A program made the translations under genes and the position numbers. From an uncultured Pseudomonadota bacterium (GTDB lineage Bacteria > Pseudomonadota > Gammaproteobacteria > Steroidobacterales > Steroidobacteraceae), in NCBI GenBank assembly GCA_903862885.1, contig CAIOZU010000006.1, positions 1 to 40,871 of the forward strand: DNA of 40,871 nt, in the 5' to 3' direction. Below are positions 8,815-19,559 of this stretch, one piece after another. Below the pieces are notes generated by a model. The model was not told the origin of the DNA and did not search any database. It saw nothing but the letters and a program-made list of their open reading frames with translations. Every line of letters starts with the position of its first letter. Within the stretch, counting starts at the first letter, position 1.

Positions 8815-9891
8815 TTAACCCACGGCCCACGGGCCCACACGGAACCACGCCAAGCCGCATTCCACACCGATCCAAACAATCGTGAGCGGGATAAACACTT
8901 TCCAACCGAGGCGCATGATCTGGTCATAGCGGTAGCGCGGGAAGGTCGCTCGGAACCACAGAAAACAAAACAAGAACAGCGACACCTTAAGCGCCAGCCA
9001 CACAAAAGACGGCTGCGCAAACACCGCATCGGATGCGAGCACCCCTTGCAAAGGGGATAGCCAGCCGCCCAAGAACATCAGTGCCGCGAGGGTCGCGACT
9101 AAAATCATATTCGCGTACTCAGGCAGTGCAAACAGGGTGGCAAAGGTGGCACCAGAGTATTCGACATGAAAACCCGCGACGATCTCAGACTCCCCCTCGG
9201 CCACATCAAAAGGTGCACGGTTGGTTTCAGCGATGCCTGAGATAAAGTAAATGACCATCAAGGGGAATAGCCACAGCCAATACCAATGCGTGACACCCCC
9301 ACTTTGCGACTCCACAATCGCCGACAAATTGAGACTCCCCGCCGCCATCAATACACCGACTAACGCAAAGCCCATCGCGATTTCATAGGCGACAATCTGA
9401 GCCGCCGAACGCATCGCACCGAGCAGTGCGTACTTCGAGTTGGCCGCCCAACCGGCCAGAATGATGCCGTAGACACCGAGTGAGGTGAGCGCCAACACCA
9501 GCAAAAGCCCGGCGTCGATGTCAGCCAGGACAAACTGCGGCGAAAAGGGAATGACGGCCCAGGTCGACAAGGCCGGCACCAAGGCCAGTAAGGGCGCCAC
9601 AAGAAACAGCACCTTGTCGGATTTGGTCGGGACGATAACTTCTTTAAGCAACAGCTTGATCACATCCGCAAAGGGCTGCGCCACTCCTTTGAAAAATGGC
9701 AGGCCAAAGATGCGAATCTGATTAGGGCCATGGCGCACCTGTATGAAGCCAATGACTTTGCGCTCTGCATAAGTCATCAAAGCGACCAACACCACCACAG
9801 CGAGCATCACGCCCACGACCTCAATCACCATCAGAATCAATGAGCGAAGGTCTAGCGGCCACTGCATCCAGAGATTGAGCAACATAGCCAT
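8815..9891 (-). CDS. nuoH: NADH-quinone oxidoreductase subunit H
   Basis: Membrane subunit that forms much of the quinone chamber of complex I and links peripheral and membrane arms. It is 358 residues with about eight helices. The signature [15 protein letters not shown] (43-57) and the acidic quinone loop [19 protein letters not shown] (222-240) are both intact. The start is ATG 9891 (MAMLLNLW); a second ATG two codons later is equally possible. It begins three bases after the nuoG stop. Confidence 0.97.
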   Translation of the reverse strand: MAMLLNLWMQWPLDLRSLILMVIEVVGVMLAVVVLVALMTYAERKVIGFIQVRHGPNQIRIFGLPFFKGVAQPFADVIKLLLKEVIVPTKSDKVLFLVAPLLALVPALSTWAVIPFSPQFVLADIDAGLLLVLALTSLGVYGIILAGWAANSKYALLGAMRSAAQIVAYEIAMGFALVGVLMAAGSLNLSAIVESQSGGVTHWYWLWLFPLMVIYFISGIAETNRAPFDVAEGESEIVAGFHVEYSGATFATLFALPEYANMILVATLAALMFLGGWLSPLQGVLASDAVFAQPSFVWLALKVSLFLFCFLWFRATFPRYRYDQIMRLGWKVFIPLTIVWIGVECGLAWFRVGPWAVG

Positions 9892-9894
9892 CGC

Positions 9895-12081
9895 TTAGTA
9901 CACCGTAACCGCTTGACGAGCGACCAGCGTGTCCTGCAAGGCACTCGCTCGCCGTACAATCGGATCCACCTGATACATCGGCAGACTAGCCAGATTCCCA
10001 GCGAGTGCTCCGGCGATCTGCCATTCGCCGCGATAGGCGGTCTCTGCTGATGTCACGCGTGCATGCGCGACAGCGCCTAACACCTGTTGGAGCTCTAGAC
10101 GAACTGCCTCGGACGACTCATAGTCAAATCCTGGTAGTCCGAGCAAGTTAGCCAGCACCCGCAACACCTTCCAACCCGGTCGCGCCTCACCGACCAAGCG
10201 TGCCGCGGCTACAAAGGACTGCCAACGACCCTCCACATTCACGAAGGTGCCCGAGGTCTCAGCGAAGGTGCCTATCGGCAAGATCACGTGGGCGTGGGCA
10301 ATCGCCTCGGGCGAGGCAAAAGGCGTGATCGCCAGCACGAAGTCGGCGGTAGCCAGTTGCCCGGTCAGCGCCGTACTCGCCGTATCGAGACCCGGCTCGA
10401 GACCACCGAACAAGACGTACGCGGACAGCGGCGTACTCGCCATCTCGGCGGCATTCAAACCCACTGCCGATACGGGCTCACCCGCCGCCTCCCGATGTGG
10501 CAACACACCCGCCAAGGAGGCCCCAACGGCATTACTGCCGGTCGGCAGATAGCCCAAGGTCGCCCCCGCTAAGCCGGCGACTACCGAGGCAACGGCCCGA
10601 AGGTCGGCGCGCGCTGGGTGACGCTCCACCAGGCCGCCCAACAGCAGCAAGCGGCGCCCTCCCTGACATAGGCTGTTAGCGATCAGGCGCTGCCCATCAG
10701 TGGGTGGGGCTCCTTGCAGCCACGCCGGCACAGCCTGTCCGGTGGCCTCGGCGATTGCACGGCCGACGGAAGCCAACTCAGCGACCATCGCATCCGCTGA
10801 CACCGCGCGGTTCGATGCGACCGGAAACAAATATTCAAAGGCGACTGGATTGATAAACGACACCGAGGTCTGGTGGTGGATCGCGGCTGTCCTGACCCGA
10901 TGTGCCAGTAACGGCGCTTCCTGACGAAGATCCGAGCCCACCACCAAGAGCGCACTCAGTTGCTCCATCGCCGCGATCTCAACCCCGAGTCCCGGATAGA
11001 GAGGATCCGCACTTTGGTCACGAAAATCCTGCTGCCTTAAGCGATGATCGAGGTTGCTAATCCCTAAGGTTCGCGCCAATCGAGACAATAACCACGCTTC
11101 CTCCGTGGTCGCACTGGGCAGGGACAGCACCCCCACCTGCTCGACACCGCGCTGCGCAATGACCTGCTGAAGACCCTGCGCTGCCGCCTCGAGTGCACTC
11201 TCCCAATCCGTCGTCACCCACACACCCGCCTGTCGGACCATCGGACTCAACAAGCGATCCGACGCATAGATCCCTTCATAAGAGAAACGATCGCGATCAG
11301 AAATCCACGTCTCATTGACTGACTCGTTAGCCTGTGGCACGACACGCATTAAGGTGCCGCGACGCACATGTCCGGACAGATTGCTGCCTAAGGCGTCGTG
11401 CGGCGACACCATCGGCGTCTGCGTCATCTCCCACGACCGACCCTGGTAGCGAAAGGGCTTGGAATTCAATGCGCCCACCGGACACAAATCGATGATGTTG
11501 CCCGACAATTCGTGATTCACACTCTGCTCAACCCACGTGCTGATCTGGGTCGCCTCACCACGACCCATGGTACCAAGCTCCTGAAGGCCTGCGATTTCAG
11601 CGGTGAAGCGCACACACCGTGTGCAATGGATGCACCGGGTCATATCGGTGGACACCAACGGACCGATATTCTTGTCCTTGACCACGCGCTTACGCTCTTC
11701 AAATCGCGCCGCATCTCGACCAAAGCCCATCGCCAAATCTTGCAATTCACACTCGCCGCCCTGATCACAGATAGGGCAATCTAGCGGATGGTTAATTAAC
11801 AAAAACTCCATCGTCGCCTTCTGCGCACCGAGCGCCTTCGGCGACTTAGTGAAGATCTTCATCCCCTCTGCAATCGGTGTCGCACACGCGGGCAAGGGCT
11901 TAGGCGCCTTTTCCACTTCGACCAAACACATGCGACAGTTAGCCGCCACCGACAGCTTCTCGTGATAGCAGAAGCGCGGCACATAGGCTTGGTGCGCGTC
12001 GGTCACATGAATAATCATCTGACCCTTGCGGCCTTGCACCGCAACGCCATCAACCTCTACATTAACAATGTCCTGACTCAT
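9895..12081 (-). CDS. nuoG: NADH-quinone oxidoreductase subunit G (iron-sulfur subunit)
   Basis: Largest peripheral subunit of complex I, 728 residues. Ligands for three clusters are visible: C38, C49, C52, C66 (2Fe-2S N1b); H98, C102, C105, C111 (N5); C150, C153, C156, C200 (N4). A molybdopterin-oxidoreductase-like domain follows. The extra four-cysteine N7 site of E. coli and Thermus is absent: the corresponding stretch reads MVSPHDALGSNLSG (about 224-237) with no CxxC. That matches the mitochondrial-type and many other proteobacterial subunits. It starts at ATG 12081, 22 bp after the nuoF stop. Confidence 0.97.
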   Translation of the reverse strand: MSQDIVNVEVDGVAVQGRKGQMIIHVTDAHQAYVPRFCYHEKLSVAANCRMCLVEVEKAPKPLPACATPIAEGMKIFTKSPKALGAQKATMEFLLINHPLDCPICDQGGECELQDLAMGFGRDAARFEERKRVVKDKNIGPLVSTDMTRCIHCTRCVRFTAEIAGLQELGTMGRGEATQISTWVEQSVNHELSGNIIDLCPVGALNSKPFRYQGRSWEMTQTPMVSPHDALGSNLSGHVRRGTLMRVVPQANESVNETWISDRDRFSYEGIYASDRLLSPMVRQAGVWVTTDWESALEAAAQGLQQVIAQRGVEQVGVLSLPSATTEEAWLLSRLARTLGISNLDHRLRQQDFRDQSADPLYPGLGVEIAAMEQLSALLVVGSDLRQEAPLLAHRVRTAAIHHQTSVSFINPVAFEYLFPVASNRAVSADAMVAELASVGRAIAEATGQAVPAWLQGAPPTDGQRLIANSLCQGGRRLLLLGGLVERHPARADLRAVASVVAGLAGATLGYLPTGSNAVGASLAGVLPHREAAGEPVSAVGLNAAEMASTPLSAYVLFGGLEPGLDTASTALTGQLATADFVLAITPFASPEAIAHAHVILPIGTFAETSGTFVNVEGRWQSFVAAARLVGEARPGWKVLRVLANLLGLPGFDYESSEAVRLELQQVLGAVAHARVTSAETAYRGEWQIAGALAGNLASLPMYQVDPIVRRASALQDTLVARQAVTVY

Positions 12082-12103
12082 GGGCGCTTATTCCGGATCA
12101 ACA

Positions 12104-13411
12104 TCAGGCCGCGCGCCGTGATGGGTCGCTGACCAAACTACGGCCACCGTGCTCGATCATGTACTCGAACTCGTGACGGTAGTGCTTCATAAAACTCTGG
12201 ATAGGCCAGGCTGCTGCATCCCCTAAGGCGCAGATCGTGTGACCCTCAATGCGATTGGCGACATCTAACAGCAGATCCAAGTCCGCCACCTTGCCTTGAC
12301 CCGCCAAGATGCGGCGAATCAATCGATTCAACCAGCCCGTGCCCTCACGACAGGGGGTGCACTGACCGCAGGACTCCGCCATATAAAAGCGCGAGACGCG
12401 CTCCAGCACCTTGACCATGCACGTGCTGTCATCCATCACAATCACAGCCCCGGTCCCTAAGGAACTGCCCACTTTCTTTAAGCCGTCATAGTCCATGGTC
12501 GCCTCGCGCATCAGCGCCGCGGGCACCACCGGCACCGACGAGCCGCCCGGTATCACTGCCTTAAGGCGCCCTCCGTGACGAATACCGCCGCACACCTCAT
12601 CAATTAATTCGTTAAAGGAGATTCCCAACGGCAACTCATAGTTGCCGGGTCGATTGACGTGACCCGACACAGAAAAAATCGCGGTGCCACCGGAGTTCGC
12701 AACCCCTAAGCCCGCGAACCACTGAGGCCCTTTACGCAAAATAGTCGGCACGGAGGCAAAGCTTTGCGTGTTATTGATGGTCGTGGGCCTGCCATACAAT
12801 CCAAAGTTCGCGGGGAACGGTGGCTTGAAACGTGGCTTACCGGGCTTGCCCTCGAGGGACTCCAGCAGTGCGGTCTCCTCGCCACAGATGTAGGCACCGG
12901 CACCGGCGACCGCATACAGATCAAAATCCACGCCCGAACCCTGCACGTTCTGACCCAACAGGCCGGCGGCATACGCCTCTTGCAGTGCGCCCTCAAAGCG
13001 CGGAAAGGGCTCCGCCAAGAACTCACCGCGAATGTAGTTGTAGCCGACAGTGGCGCCCATCACGTAGCCACCGATCGCCATGCCCTCAATCACCGAATGC
13101 GGATTGAAGCGCAAGATATCCCGGTCATGGCAAGTGCCTGGCTCTGACTCATCCGAATTGCACACCGCATACTTCTGCCCGGGCGCGTTACGCGGCATAA
13201 AACTCCACTTAAGGCCGGTCGGAAAACCTGCCCCGCCCCGACCCCGAAGCCCCGACGCTTTGAGATCCTCAATGATCTTCTCCGGCGGCGTTTTCTCACG
13301 AAGAATTCGCTCCCACACTTGGTAGCCGCCAATGCCGCGATAAGTAGCCAAAGACCAGCTATTTGGCAGATTGAGCGTCTCAAAACACACTTGGTTCATG
13401 TCACGCGCCAT
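12104..13411 (-). CDS. nuoF: NADH-quinone oxidoreductase subunit F (FMN/NADH-binding)
   Basis: NADH-oxidising flavoprotein subunit, 435 residues. The FMN/NADH glycine-rich motif [13 protein letters not shown] (54-66), [14 protein letters not shown], and the cluster N3 motif [12 protein letters not shown] with C348, C351, C354 and C394 are all present. The start is ATG 13411, just after the nuoE stop, with GGAG/AGGA embedded in the end of nuoE. A second in-frame ATG four codons later is possible. Confidence 0.97.
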   Translation of the reverse strand: MARDMNQVCFETLNLPNSWSLATYRGIGGYQVWERILREKTPPEKIIEDLKASGLRGRGGAGFPTGLKWSFMPRNAPGQKYAVCNSDESEPGTCHDRDILRFNPHSVIEGMAIGGYVMGATVGYNYIRGEFLAEPFPRFEGALQEAYAAGLLGQNVQGSGVDFDLYAVAGAGAYICGEETALLESLEGKPGKPRFKPPFPANFGLYGRPTTINNTQSFASVPTILRKGPQWFAGLGVANSGGTAIFSVSGHVNRPGNYELPLGISFNELIDEVCGGIRHGGRLKAVIPGGSSVPVVPAALMREATMDYDGLKKVGSSLGTGAVIVMDDSTCMVKVLERVSRFYMAESCGQCTPCREGTGWLNRLIRRILAGQGKVADLDLLLDVANRIEGHTICALGDAAAWPIQSFMKHYRHEFEYMIEHGGRSLVSDPSRRAA

Positions 13412-13416
13412 ACGTC

Positions 13417-13935
13417 CTACTCCACACTGTCTAGAATCTGCGCCGCTTTCTCCGGCGTTAAATTCTCGTAGTACACGTGATCAATCATCATCATCGGCGC
13501 ATTGTTGCAAGCGGCCAAGCATTCTTCCTCGCACTTCAGATAAAATTTTCCATCTGGCGTGCTCTCACCGATCTTAATGCCCAGCTTCTTCTCGACACTC
13601 GCCACAATCTCATCGGAACCACACAGCATGCAGGAAATATTAGTACACACAGAGACGTGCACCCGACCGACTGGTTTGACCTCAAACATCGAGTAGAAAG
13701 TGGCTACTTCATACACCTGAATAGGCGGCAAGCGCAGATGATCAGCCACCGCATCCATCAAGGCAGCAGTCAAAAAACCCTGGTTCTGATGTTGAGCGGC
13801 ACGCAGCGCTGCTAAAACGGCCGAGCGCTGACGACCGTCTGGAAACTTTTTCATCCACGCATCGATCTCATGGCGGGTGTGCTCCGAGAGCACAGCCCCC
13901 TCCATAACAGCCGCGTCGACGGGTGCGTGACTCAT
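13417..13935 (-). CDS. nuoE: NADH-quinone oxidoreductase subunit E
   Basis: Thioredoxin-fold 2Fe-2S subunit (cluster N1a) that pairs with NuoF, 172 residues. Cluster ligands are C97 and C102 in [13 protein letters not shown] and C139 and C143 in [12 protein letters not shown]. The start overlaps the nuoD stop by ATGA. A roughly 15-residue N-terminal extension before [12 protein letters not shown] is poorly conserved in this family. Confidence 0.97.
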   Translation of the reverse strand: MSHAPVDAAVMEGAVLSEHTRHEIDAWMKKFPDGRQRSAVLAALRAAQHQNQGFLTAALMDAVADHLRLPPIQVYEVATFYSMFEVKPVGRVHVSVCTNISCMLCGSDEIVASVEKKLGIKIGESTPDGKFYLKCEEECLAACNNAPMMMIDHVYYENLTPEKAAQILDSVE

Positions 13936-15185
13936 CGGTCGATTTCTCCAAACACGATATCCAAGGTGCCAATCACGGCAACCACGTCGGCCAGCATATG
14001 ACCACGCACCATTTCATCCATAGCCGCTAAATGCGCAAATCCCGGCGCACGCGCCTTCAGTCGGTAAGGCTTGTTAGCACCATCCGACACCAGCCAAACC
14101 CCAAACTCGCCCTTCGGCGCTTCCACCGCCGCATAGCACTCCCCGGCAGGCACCGTGTAGCCCTCGGTCATCAGCTTAAAGTGATGAATCAGTGACTCCA
14201 TATCGCCTTTCATATCCGCACGTCTTGGCGGAACGATCTTATGGTCATTCAACATCACCGAGCCGGGGTTCTTGCGCAGCCAATCAATACACTGGCGGAT
14301 GATGCGATTCGACTGACGCATCTCTTCGACCCGCACCAGATAACGGTCGTAACAATCACCGTTGACGCCGATCGGAATATCAAAATCCAACTGGTCATAC
14401 ACTTCATAGGGTTGATGCTTGCGCAAATCCCACAGCACCCCAGAGCCACGCAACACAGGCCCTGTCATCGACAGCGCCTTAGCCCGTTCCGGGGTGACCA
14501 CCCCAATATTGACCGTGCGCTGCTTCCAGATACGGTTATCAGTCAGCAGTGTTTCATATTCATCGACACAGCGCGGAAAGCGATCCGTGAAGTCTTGAAT
14601 AAAATCGAGCAGAGACCCAGAGCGCGCTTCATTCAGCCGATCGATTTCTTTCTTCGAGCGAAATTTTGAAGGTTGATACTTCGGCATCTCAGCGGGCAGA
14701 TCGCGATACACACCCCCGGGCCGATAATAGGTCGCGTGCATGCGCGCGCCTGAGACGGCCTCATAGCAGTCCATCAAATCTTCTCGCTCTCGAAAACAAT
14801 ACAAGAACACCGTCATGGCACCGATGTCGATCCCATGCGCACCCAACCACATCAGATGGTTGAGAATACGGGTGATCTCATCGAACATCACCCGGATGTA
14901 CTGCGCCCGAAGCGGCACGTTGACACCCAACAAGCGCTCAATACTCATCACATAGGCGTGCTCATTGCACATCATGGAGACATAATCGAGCCGATCCATG
15001 TAGCCGATGCTCTGATTAAAAGGCTTTGACTCTGCTAGCTTTTCAGTACCACGATGCAACAGCCCAATGTGCGGATCGGCTTTTTGCACGACCTCGCCAT
15101 CCATTTCCAGTACCAAACGCAAGACGCCGTGCGCCGCGGGATGTTGTGGGCCGAAGTTGAGAGTGAAATTATGAATCTCAGACAT
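13932..15185 (-). CDS. nuoD: NADH-quinone oxidoreductase subunit D (49 kDa homologue)
   Basis: Hydrogenase-like subunit that forms the quinone-reduction site with NuoB. I start it at ATG 15185 ([20 protein letters not shown]), giving 417 residues as in typical relatives and overlapping the nuoC stop by 8 bp. The longer frame would add 18 Arg-rich residues that only translate nuoC in another frame. [13 protein letters not shown], the Tyr-containing [14 protein letters not shown] and the C-terminal DIVFGEIDR are all conserved. nuoC and nuoD are separate genes here, not fused as in E. coli. Confidence 0.97.
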   Translation of the reverse strand: MSEIHNFTLNFGPQHPAAHGVLRLVLEMDGEVVQKADPHIGLLHRGTEKLAESKPFNQSIGYMDRLDYVSMMCNEHAYVMSIERLLGVNVPLRAQYIRVMFDEITRILNHLMWLGAHGIDIGAMTVFLYCFREREDLMDCYEAVSGARMHATYYRPGGVYRDLPAEMPKYQPSKFRSKKEIDRLNEARSGSLLDFIQDFTDRFPRCVDEYETLLTDNRIWKQRTVNIGVVTPERAKALSMTGPVLRGSGVLWDLRKHQPYEVYDQLDFDIPIGVNGDCYDRYLVRVEEMRQSNRIIRQCIDWLRKNPGSVMLNDHKIVPPRRADMKGDMESLIHHFKLMTEGYTVPAGECYAAVEAPKGEFGVWLVSDGANKPYRLKARAPGFAHLAAMDEMVRGHMLADVVAVIGTLDIVFGEIDR

Positions 15186-15951
15186 TGGGCTTCCCCACCA
15201 ACGGCGTCTGCTGCAAGCTGGGCGCATAGCGCGAGTCATCGCGGATGACCTTAGGGACCAATACCCGCGGCTCGATGCTCACTGGCTCGTAGATCACGCG
15301 GCCTTGAGCGGCGTCATAGCGCACCTCAACGTGTCCTGACAGCGGGAAGTCTTTACGAAATGGGTGACCGATGAAGCCGTAGTCGGTCAGGATCCGCCGC
15401 AGATCCGGGTGACCCCGAAAGAAAATACCGAACAGGTCAAAGGCCTCACGCTCAAACCAATTAGCACCTGGCCACACGTCGACCACAGAATCCACCATCG
15501 GTGGCTCACCCGCACTGCAGTACACGCGCAGTCTCAATCGCTGATTAAGACGCACCGACAGCACATGATAGGTTACCGCGAAGCGCCGCTCGGCGGTTAA
15601 GGCATCCACTTTGGCTTCTGCGGTATGTCGTGTGACATCGCGACCGACCACGCCGCGACCAAAGCCGGTCGCGGTGGCATCGTGGGTGTTCCACTCATCG
15701 GTCCCAAACGTGAGGTAATCAATCCCGGCCACATCAATCAATGTATCGAATGCACAGCGCGGGTCATCCCGCAGCGCCCGACACACCTCAATCAGGCCAC
15801 CGGCCGTTAATTCAAAAGCCACCTCACCCGCTACCGTCGGCAAGGCAGAGACACGCGCACCACCGATCTCGGTCACCGCACGGACCAATGCCTCGCGCCG
15901 ACTCACAGGCGCCAACGACACGGCGCTGTCGATGTCACTCATGGCATTCAT
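15178..15951 (-). CDS. nuoC: NADH-quinone oxidoreductase subunit C (30 kDa homologue)
   Basis: Peripheral arm subunit, 257 residues. The family signature ERE-x-D-x-x-GI is seen in [20 protein letters not shown], followed by [20 protein letters not shown]. The N-terminus ([13 protein letters not shown]) has two possible starts, ATG 15951, which overlaps the nuoB stop by ATGA, and ATG 15942. The C-terminal tail reaches into nuoD. Confidence 0.96.
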   Translation of the reverse strand: MNAMSDIDSAVSLAPVSRREALVRAVTEIGGARVSALPTVAGEVAFELTAGGLIEVCRALRDDPRCAFDTLIDVAGIDYLTFGTDEWNTHDATATGFGRGVVGRDVTRHTAEAKVDALTAERRFAVTYHVLSVRLNQRLRLRVYCSAGEPPMVDSVVDVWPGANWFEREAFDLFGIFFRGHPDLRRILTDYGFIGHPFRKDFPLSGHVEVRYDAAQGRVIYEPVSIEPRVLVPKVIRDDSRYAPSLQQTPLVGKPNV

Positions 15952-16439
15952 CGGGCGATGGTGCTCGTGCGCCGAATTTTATTCTGCAGCTGCAAAATCC
16001 CATACATCAATGCTTCTGCGGAGGGCGGACAGCCTGGCACATAGACATCCACCGGGACGATGCGATCGCACCCACGCACCACCGAATAGGAGTAATGGTA
16101 ATAGCCACCCCCATTGGCGCACGATCCCATGGAAATGACCCATCGAGGCTCTGGCATCTGGTCGTAGACCTTACGCAGCGCGGGCGCCATTTTATTCACT
16201 AAGGTGCCGGCCACGATCATCACGTCGGCTTGCCGAGGGCTCGGTCGGAACACCACACCAAAGCGATCCAAATCATAGCGAGCTGCGCCGGCGTGCATCA
16301 TCTCCACCGCACAGCACGCCAGACCAAAGGTCATCGGCCACAGCGATCCGGTGCGCGCCCAATTCATCAAGTCGTCTAAGCGAGCCGTGACAAAGCCCTT
16401 ATCCTTTAGGCCCGCATCGACTTCAGCGACTAATCCCAT
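15948..16439 (-). CDS. nuoB: NADH-quinone oxidoreductase subunit B (cluster N2)
   Basis: Carries the terminal 4Fe-4S cluster N2 next to quinone. In the 163-residue protein the tandem cysteines C42-C43 ([11 protein letters not shown]), C107 ([10 protein letters not shown]) and C137 (YVPGCPPS) are all present. The start ATG lies inside the end of nuoA (10-bp overlap) and the stop overlaps the nuoC start. Confidence 0.98.
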   Translation of the reverse strand: MGLVAEVDAGLKDKGFVTARLDDLMNWARTGSLWPMTFGLACCAVEMMHAGAARYDLDRFGVVFRPSPRQADVMIVAGTLVNKMAPALRKVYDQMPEPRWVISMGSCANGGGYYHYSYSVVRGCDRIVPVDVYVPGCPPSAEALMYGILQLQNKIRRTSTIAR

Positions 16440-16786
16440 TCAAGCGCTCCCTTCTTCCACTCGTAGACGAAGCCGATCACCAAAATACCCAGAAAGACCG
16501 CCATCGATGCGATACCTAAATGACCCAGCGCGCGCAGCGATACCGCCCACGGGAACAAGAAAGCGATTTCTAGATCAAACAAAATGAAGAGAATGGCCAC
16601 TAAGTAGTAGCGCACATCAAACTTCATGCGCGAATCTTCAAAAGGCTCAAAGCCGCACTCATAAGGCGACAACTTTTCGGTATTCGGACGCCGAGGCCCC
16701 AACACAAAACCGAGCGCAATGAGCATCGCGCCAAAACCGCCAGCAATGACTAGGAACACGAGGATGGGAAGATAATTTGCAAGCAT
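16430..16786 (-). CDS. nuoA: NADH-quinone oxidoreductase subunit A
   Basis: Three-helix membrane subunit at the junction with the peripheral arm, 118 residues. The conserved loop [20 protein letters not shown] with C44 and the second-helix acids in [12 protein letters not shown] (D71, E73) are intact. It is the first nuo gene, about 140 bp downstream of tRNA-Leu, with a candidate promoter at 16834-16862. Confidence 0.97.
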   Translation of the reverse strand: MLANYLPILVFLVIAGGFGAMLIALGFVLGPRRPNTEKLSPYECGFEPFEDSRMKFDVRYYLVAILFILFDLEIAFLFPWAVSLRALGHLGIASMAVFLGILVIGFVYEWKKGALEWD

Positions 16787-16833
16787 CGCCGACGTTCCTA
16801 GGCCGCATGTGCGGAGGCCACGATAACCGCCGC

Positions 16834-16862
16834 ATTCTAGACGTTGTCGGTCGCTTCGTCAC
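16834..16862 (-). promoter_or_regulatory. Candidate promoter of the nuo operon
   Basis: On the minus strand -35 GTGACG (16857-16862) and -10 TAGAAT (16834-16839) are 17 bp apart, about 48 bp before the nuoA ATG. Two A-runs (AAAAAAA and AAAAA, about 16879-16892) lie just upstream and could act as an UP element. No other good promoter is visible between tRNA-Leu and nuoA. Confidence 0.45.
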
Positions 16863-16925
16863 CCTTAGATGGATGATCTTTTTACATTTTTTTATTGACT
16901 CAAGATCACTCAAGGTCATCAGAGG

Positions 16926-17010
16926 TGGTGCCGACGGCCGGACTCGAACCGGCACACCTTACGGTGCTAGCACCTCAAGCTAGTGCGTCTACCAATTCCG
17001 CCACGTCGGC
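16926..17010 (-). tRNA. tRNA-Leu (anticodon GAG)
   Basis: An 85-nt class II tRNA with encoded CCA. The acceptor stem GCCGACG/CGTCGGC has discriminator A73. The anticodon loop TTGAGGT gives GAG, and a long variable arm (GCACCGTAAGGTGT region) precedes the TTCGAGT T loop. It lies 38 bp after secG and may be cotranscribed with it. No clear terminator follows before nuoA. Confidence 0.97.
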
Positions 17011-17048
17011 CACGATCTCTGATGAACTGATTTGCCTAGACCGATCTG

Positions 17049-17369
17049 TTAAGGCGCAGGCGCAGGCGTCACCGGCACTGCGGGGGTCTGTTGAGCCGGC
17101 ACCTGCACGAGCAGGCTCTTAGGCGCCACCACGGTCCGGTGACTGGCCATATAGGCTAAGGACAAGCTGGTAACAAAAAACAGCGTGGCTAGGACCGCCG
17201 TGCTCCTCGACAGGAAGGTGGACGATCCACGGGCGCCAAACACCGTGCCGGATGCACCGGATCCGAAACCCGCACCTGCATCGGCGCCTTTACCGCGCTG
17301 GAGCAGCACAAGCCCAATCAGGCCCAAAGACAGAAGCAAATGCACGACCAGCACAAATTGTTGCAACAT
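17049..17369 (-). CDS. secG: Protein translocase subunit SecG
   Basis: Small inner-membrane partner of SecYE that assists protein export. In the 106-residue protein two hydrophobic helices (about 5-23 and 53-71) flank the family loop [19 protein letters not shown]. The C-terminal tail is rich in Pro, Ala and Val ([18 protein letters not shown]), a low-complexity end common in this family. It follows tpiA by 24 bp, a frequent arrangement in Gammaproteobacteria, and is followed by tRNA-Leu. Confidence 0.95.
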   Translation of the reverse strand: MLQQFVLVVHLLLSLGLIGLVLLQRGKGADAGAGFGSGASGTVFGARGSSTFLSRSTAVLATLFFVTSLSLAYMASHRTVVAPKSLLVQVPAQQTPAVPVTPAPAP

Positions 17370-17393
17370 AACTCTTATTCCAACGCCACCGCC

Positions 17394-18146
17394 CTAAGGG
17401 GCGGCCGCACCAATCTTTAAAAACTCATCCGCGTGCAGCGAGGCTCCACCCACCAGCCCCCCGTCGATATCCGGCTGAGCAAAGAGCTCAGCAGCGTTCG
17501 ACGCCTTGACGCTGCCGCCGTACAGGATCCGCACCGAGCGGGCTATCATAGCATCCTGCACCGCCACCCGTCCGCGGATGAAAGCGTGCACCGCCTGCGC
17601 CTGCTCAACGGTCGCCGTTTTGCCCGTGCCAATCGCCCAAACCGGCTCATAGGCAATGATCGCCCGGCTCAAGGCCGCCACCCCCGCAACGTCCAAAACG
17701 GCCGCCAGCTGACGCCCGACCACCGTCTCGGTGACCCCCCGTTCGCGTTCATCGAGGCTTTCGCCCACACACAAGATCGGCACCAACCCGGCGGCCTGCG
17801 CGGCCTGGAACTTGCGGGCAATCAAAGCATCGTCTTCTGCATACAAGGCACGTCGCTCCGAGTGCCCCACCAGCACATGGGTACAGCCGACATCATGCAA
17901 CATGGTACCGGAAACCTCACCGGTGAAGGCTCCAGGCCCCGGATCCGCGCACAGATCCTGAGCACCTAGACGCCAGACACTGCCTGACAGCTGACGACTG
18001 ATCTCTAATAAATAGGGGAAAGGCGGACACACCAACACATCACAGGCGAAGTCTTCAGCGCCCTCCAACAAGGCGCCGACTAAACGGGCCTGATCGGCAC
18101 GCACACCATGCATCTTCCAATTGCCGGCAACCACAGATCGACGCAT
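17394..18146 (-). CDS. tpiA: Triose-phosphate isomerase
   Basis: Interconverts dihydroxyacetone phosphate and glyceraldehyde 3-phosphate in glycolysis and gluconeogenesis. The 250-residue TIM barrel has N9 and K11 (VAGNWKMHG), catalytic H95 (VLVGHSERR), and catalytic E167 with the mobile loop 6 (AYEPVWAIGTGKTA). The start is ATG 18146 with AAGGA seven bases upstream. A promoter is visible at 18170-18198, so tpiA-secG can be expressed apart from glmM. Confidence 0.98.
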   Translation of the reverse strand: MRRSVVAGNWKMHGVRADQARLVGALLEGAEDFACDVLVCPPFPYLLEISRQLSGSVWRLGAQDLCADPGPGAFTGEVSGTMLHDVGCTHVLVGHSERRALYAEDDALIARKFQAAQAAGLVPILCVGESLDERERGVTETVVGRQLAAVLDVAGVAALSRAIIAYEPVWAIGTGKTATVEQAQAVHAFIRGRVAVQDAMIARSVRILYGGSVKASNAAELFAQPDIDGGLVGGASLHADEFLKIGAAAP

Positions 18147-18169
18147 AGCAGCTTCCTTAGGGGGCGCCG

Positions 18170-18198
18170 AGGATAACCGCGCACCCCTTCAAAATCAA
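18170..18198 (-). promoter_or_regulatory. Candidate tpiA promoter
   Basis: On the minus strand -35 TTGATT (18193-18198) and -10 TATCCT (18170-18175) are exactly 17 bp apart in the 78-bp glmM-tpiA gap. The predicted start is about 18163, leaving a short leader with the AAGGA ribosome site. Confidence 0.5.
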
Positions 18199-18224
18199 TG
18201 CACACAGCGGCCGACCACCTAGCC

Positions 18225-19559
18225 CTAGGCGGGTAACACCGTGGCCACGATCCGCGCGAGCTCTTCAGCCACTTCGCGAACCACATACTCATCACGCCCC
18301 TCCACCATCACGCGGATGACGGGCTCCGTCCCCGACGCACGAAGCACCACCCGACCGTGCTCGGCCAGTCGCTCTTCCGCGCGCGACACGGCCGCCTGAA
18401 TAGACTCGCCATCTAAGGCTATTTTTTTCTTGACCCTGACGTTTAAAAGCACCTGTGGGTAACGCGCCATAGGCGCAACCAGATCCGACAGCGATTGACC
18501 CGTGCGCTGCATGATCGCCAGTATCTGCAAGGCACTCACCAAGGCATCACCGGTCGTGGCCTTATCCAGACACAGCAGGTGACCCGAGCTTTCACCGCCG
18601 ACCACGCCACCGCGTGCGCGCAGCAATTCCAGCACATAACGGTCACCGACCGCCGCTCGTAGAAACTCAATGCCCAGCGCCTTGAGCGCGTGCTCAAGGC
18701 CTAAGTTACTCATGACCGTACCCACCACCGGCCCCTGAAGAGCACCGGCCAGCTTACGACCGCGCGCCAATACATACAGCAACTGATCGCCATCGACCAG
18801 ATGGCCGTTCGTGTCGACCATCACTAAGCGATCCCCATCGCCATCCAGTGCGATACCCGCATGCGCATGCACTCCTTTAACGGTCAACTGCAGCAATTCA
18901 GGGTGAGTGGAACCACAGCCGGCATTGATATTGCGGCCATTAGGCGAACAACCAATGGGGATGATCTCAGCGCCTAAGGCGGCGAGCACGCGCGGCGCCA
19001 CCTTGTAGCCTGCACCATTTGCACAGTCGACTACCAGCTTAAGGCCTTCCAGACTGAGGTCGGATGGGAAAGTCGCTCGGCACTGCTCTTCATAAAGCAA
19101 GCCCGCATGATCAATGCGCGCGGCCCGACCGAGGCTGCTCGACTCCGCCGTGGTAGGCTCCGCACTCAAGCCGCGCTCGATGTCACGCTCCAAGGCATCC
19201 GACAGCTTAGAACCCTGCCCGTCAAAGAACTTAATGCCGTTGTCATCAAAGGGATTGTGCGACGCGCTGATGACGATACCGAAGTCACAGCCTAACTGTT
19301 GGGTCAAAAAAGCAATCGCGGGTGTTGGCAGTGGACCCACTAACTTGACGTTGACCCCGGCGGCAACAAAACCCGCCTCCAGTGCCGACTCAAACATATA
19401 CCCGGACACGCGCGTGTCTTTACCGATCAACACCGCACCCCCGTGCGGCGCCAACACGCGAGCCGCCGCATGCGCCAGACGCACGGCGAAAGTCACCGTC
19501 ATAGGATCCTTGCCGACACGACCGCGAATGCCATCCGTACCGAAGTAATGTCGAGTCAT
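18225..19559 (-). CDS. glmM: Phosphoglucosamine mutase
   Basis: Converts glucosamine-6-phosphate to glucosamine-1-phosphate on the way to UDP-GlcNAc, peptidoglycan and LPS. I start it at ATG 19559 (MTRHYFGTDGIRG), giving 444 residues and an ATGA overlap with folP. The longer frame upstream is a folP shadow. The phosphoserine loop ISASHNPFDDNGIKFF (catalytic S100), the metal loop ALDGDGDRLVMVD and the C-terminal phosphate-binding LRASGTEPVIRVM are intact. Confidence 0.97.
   Translation of the reverse strand: MTRHYFGTDGIRGRVGKDPMTVTFAVRLAHAAARVLAPHGGAVLIGKDTRVSGYMFESALEAGFVAAGVNVKLVGPLPTPAIAFLTQQLGCDFGIVISASHNPFDDNGIKFFDGQGSKLSDALERDIERGLSAEPTTAESSSLGRAARIDHAGLLYEEQCRATFPSDLSLEGLKLVVDCANGAGYKVAPRVLAALGAEIIPIGCSPNGRNINAGCGSTHPELLQLTVKGVHAHAGIALDGDGDRLVMVDTNGHLVDGDQLLYVLARGRKLAGALQGPVVGTVMSNLGLEHALKALGIEFLRAAVGDRYVLELLRARGGVVGGESSGHLLCLDKATTGDALVSALQILAIMQRTGQSLSDLVAPMARYPQVLLNVRVKKKIALDGESIQAAVSRAEERLAEHGRVVLRASGTEPVIRVMVEGRDEYVVREVAEELARIVATVLPA

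Noticed and set aside
16787-16925. Terminator after tRNA-Leu
   Set aside because: The A/T-rich run is an A-tract, not a U-tract, on the transcribed strand and has no stem before it.
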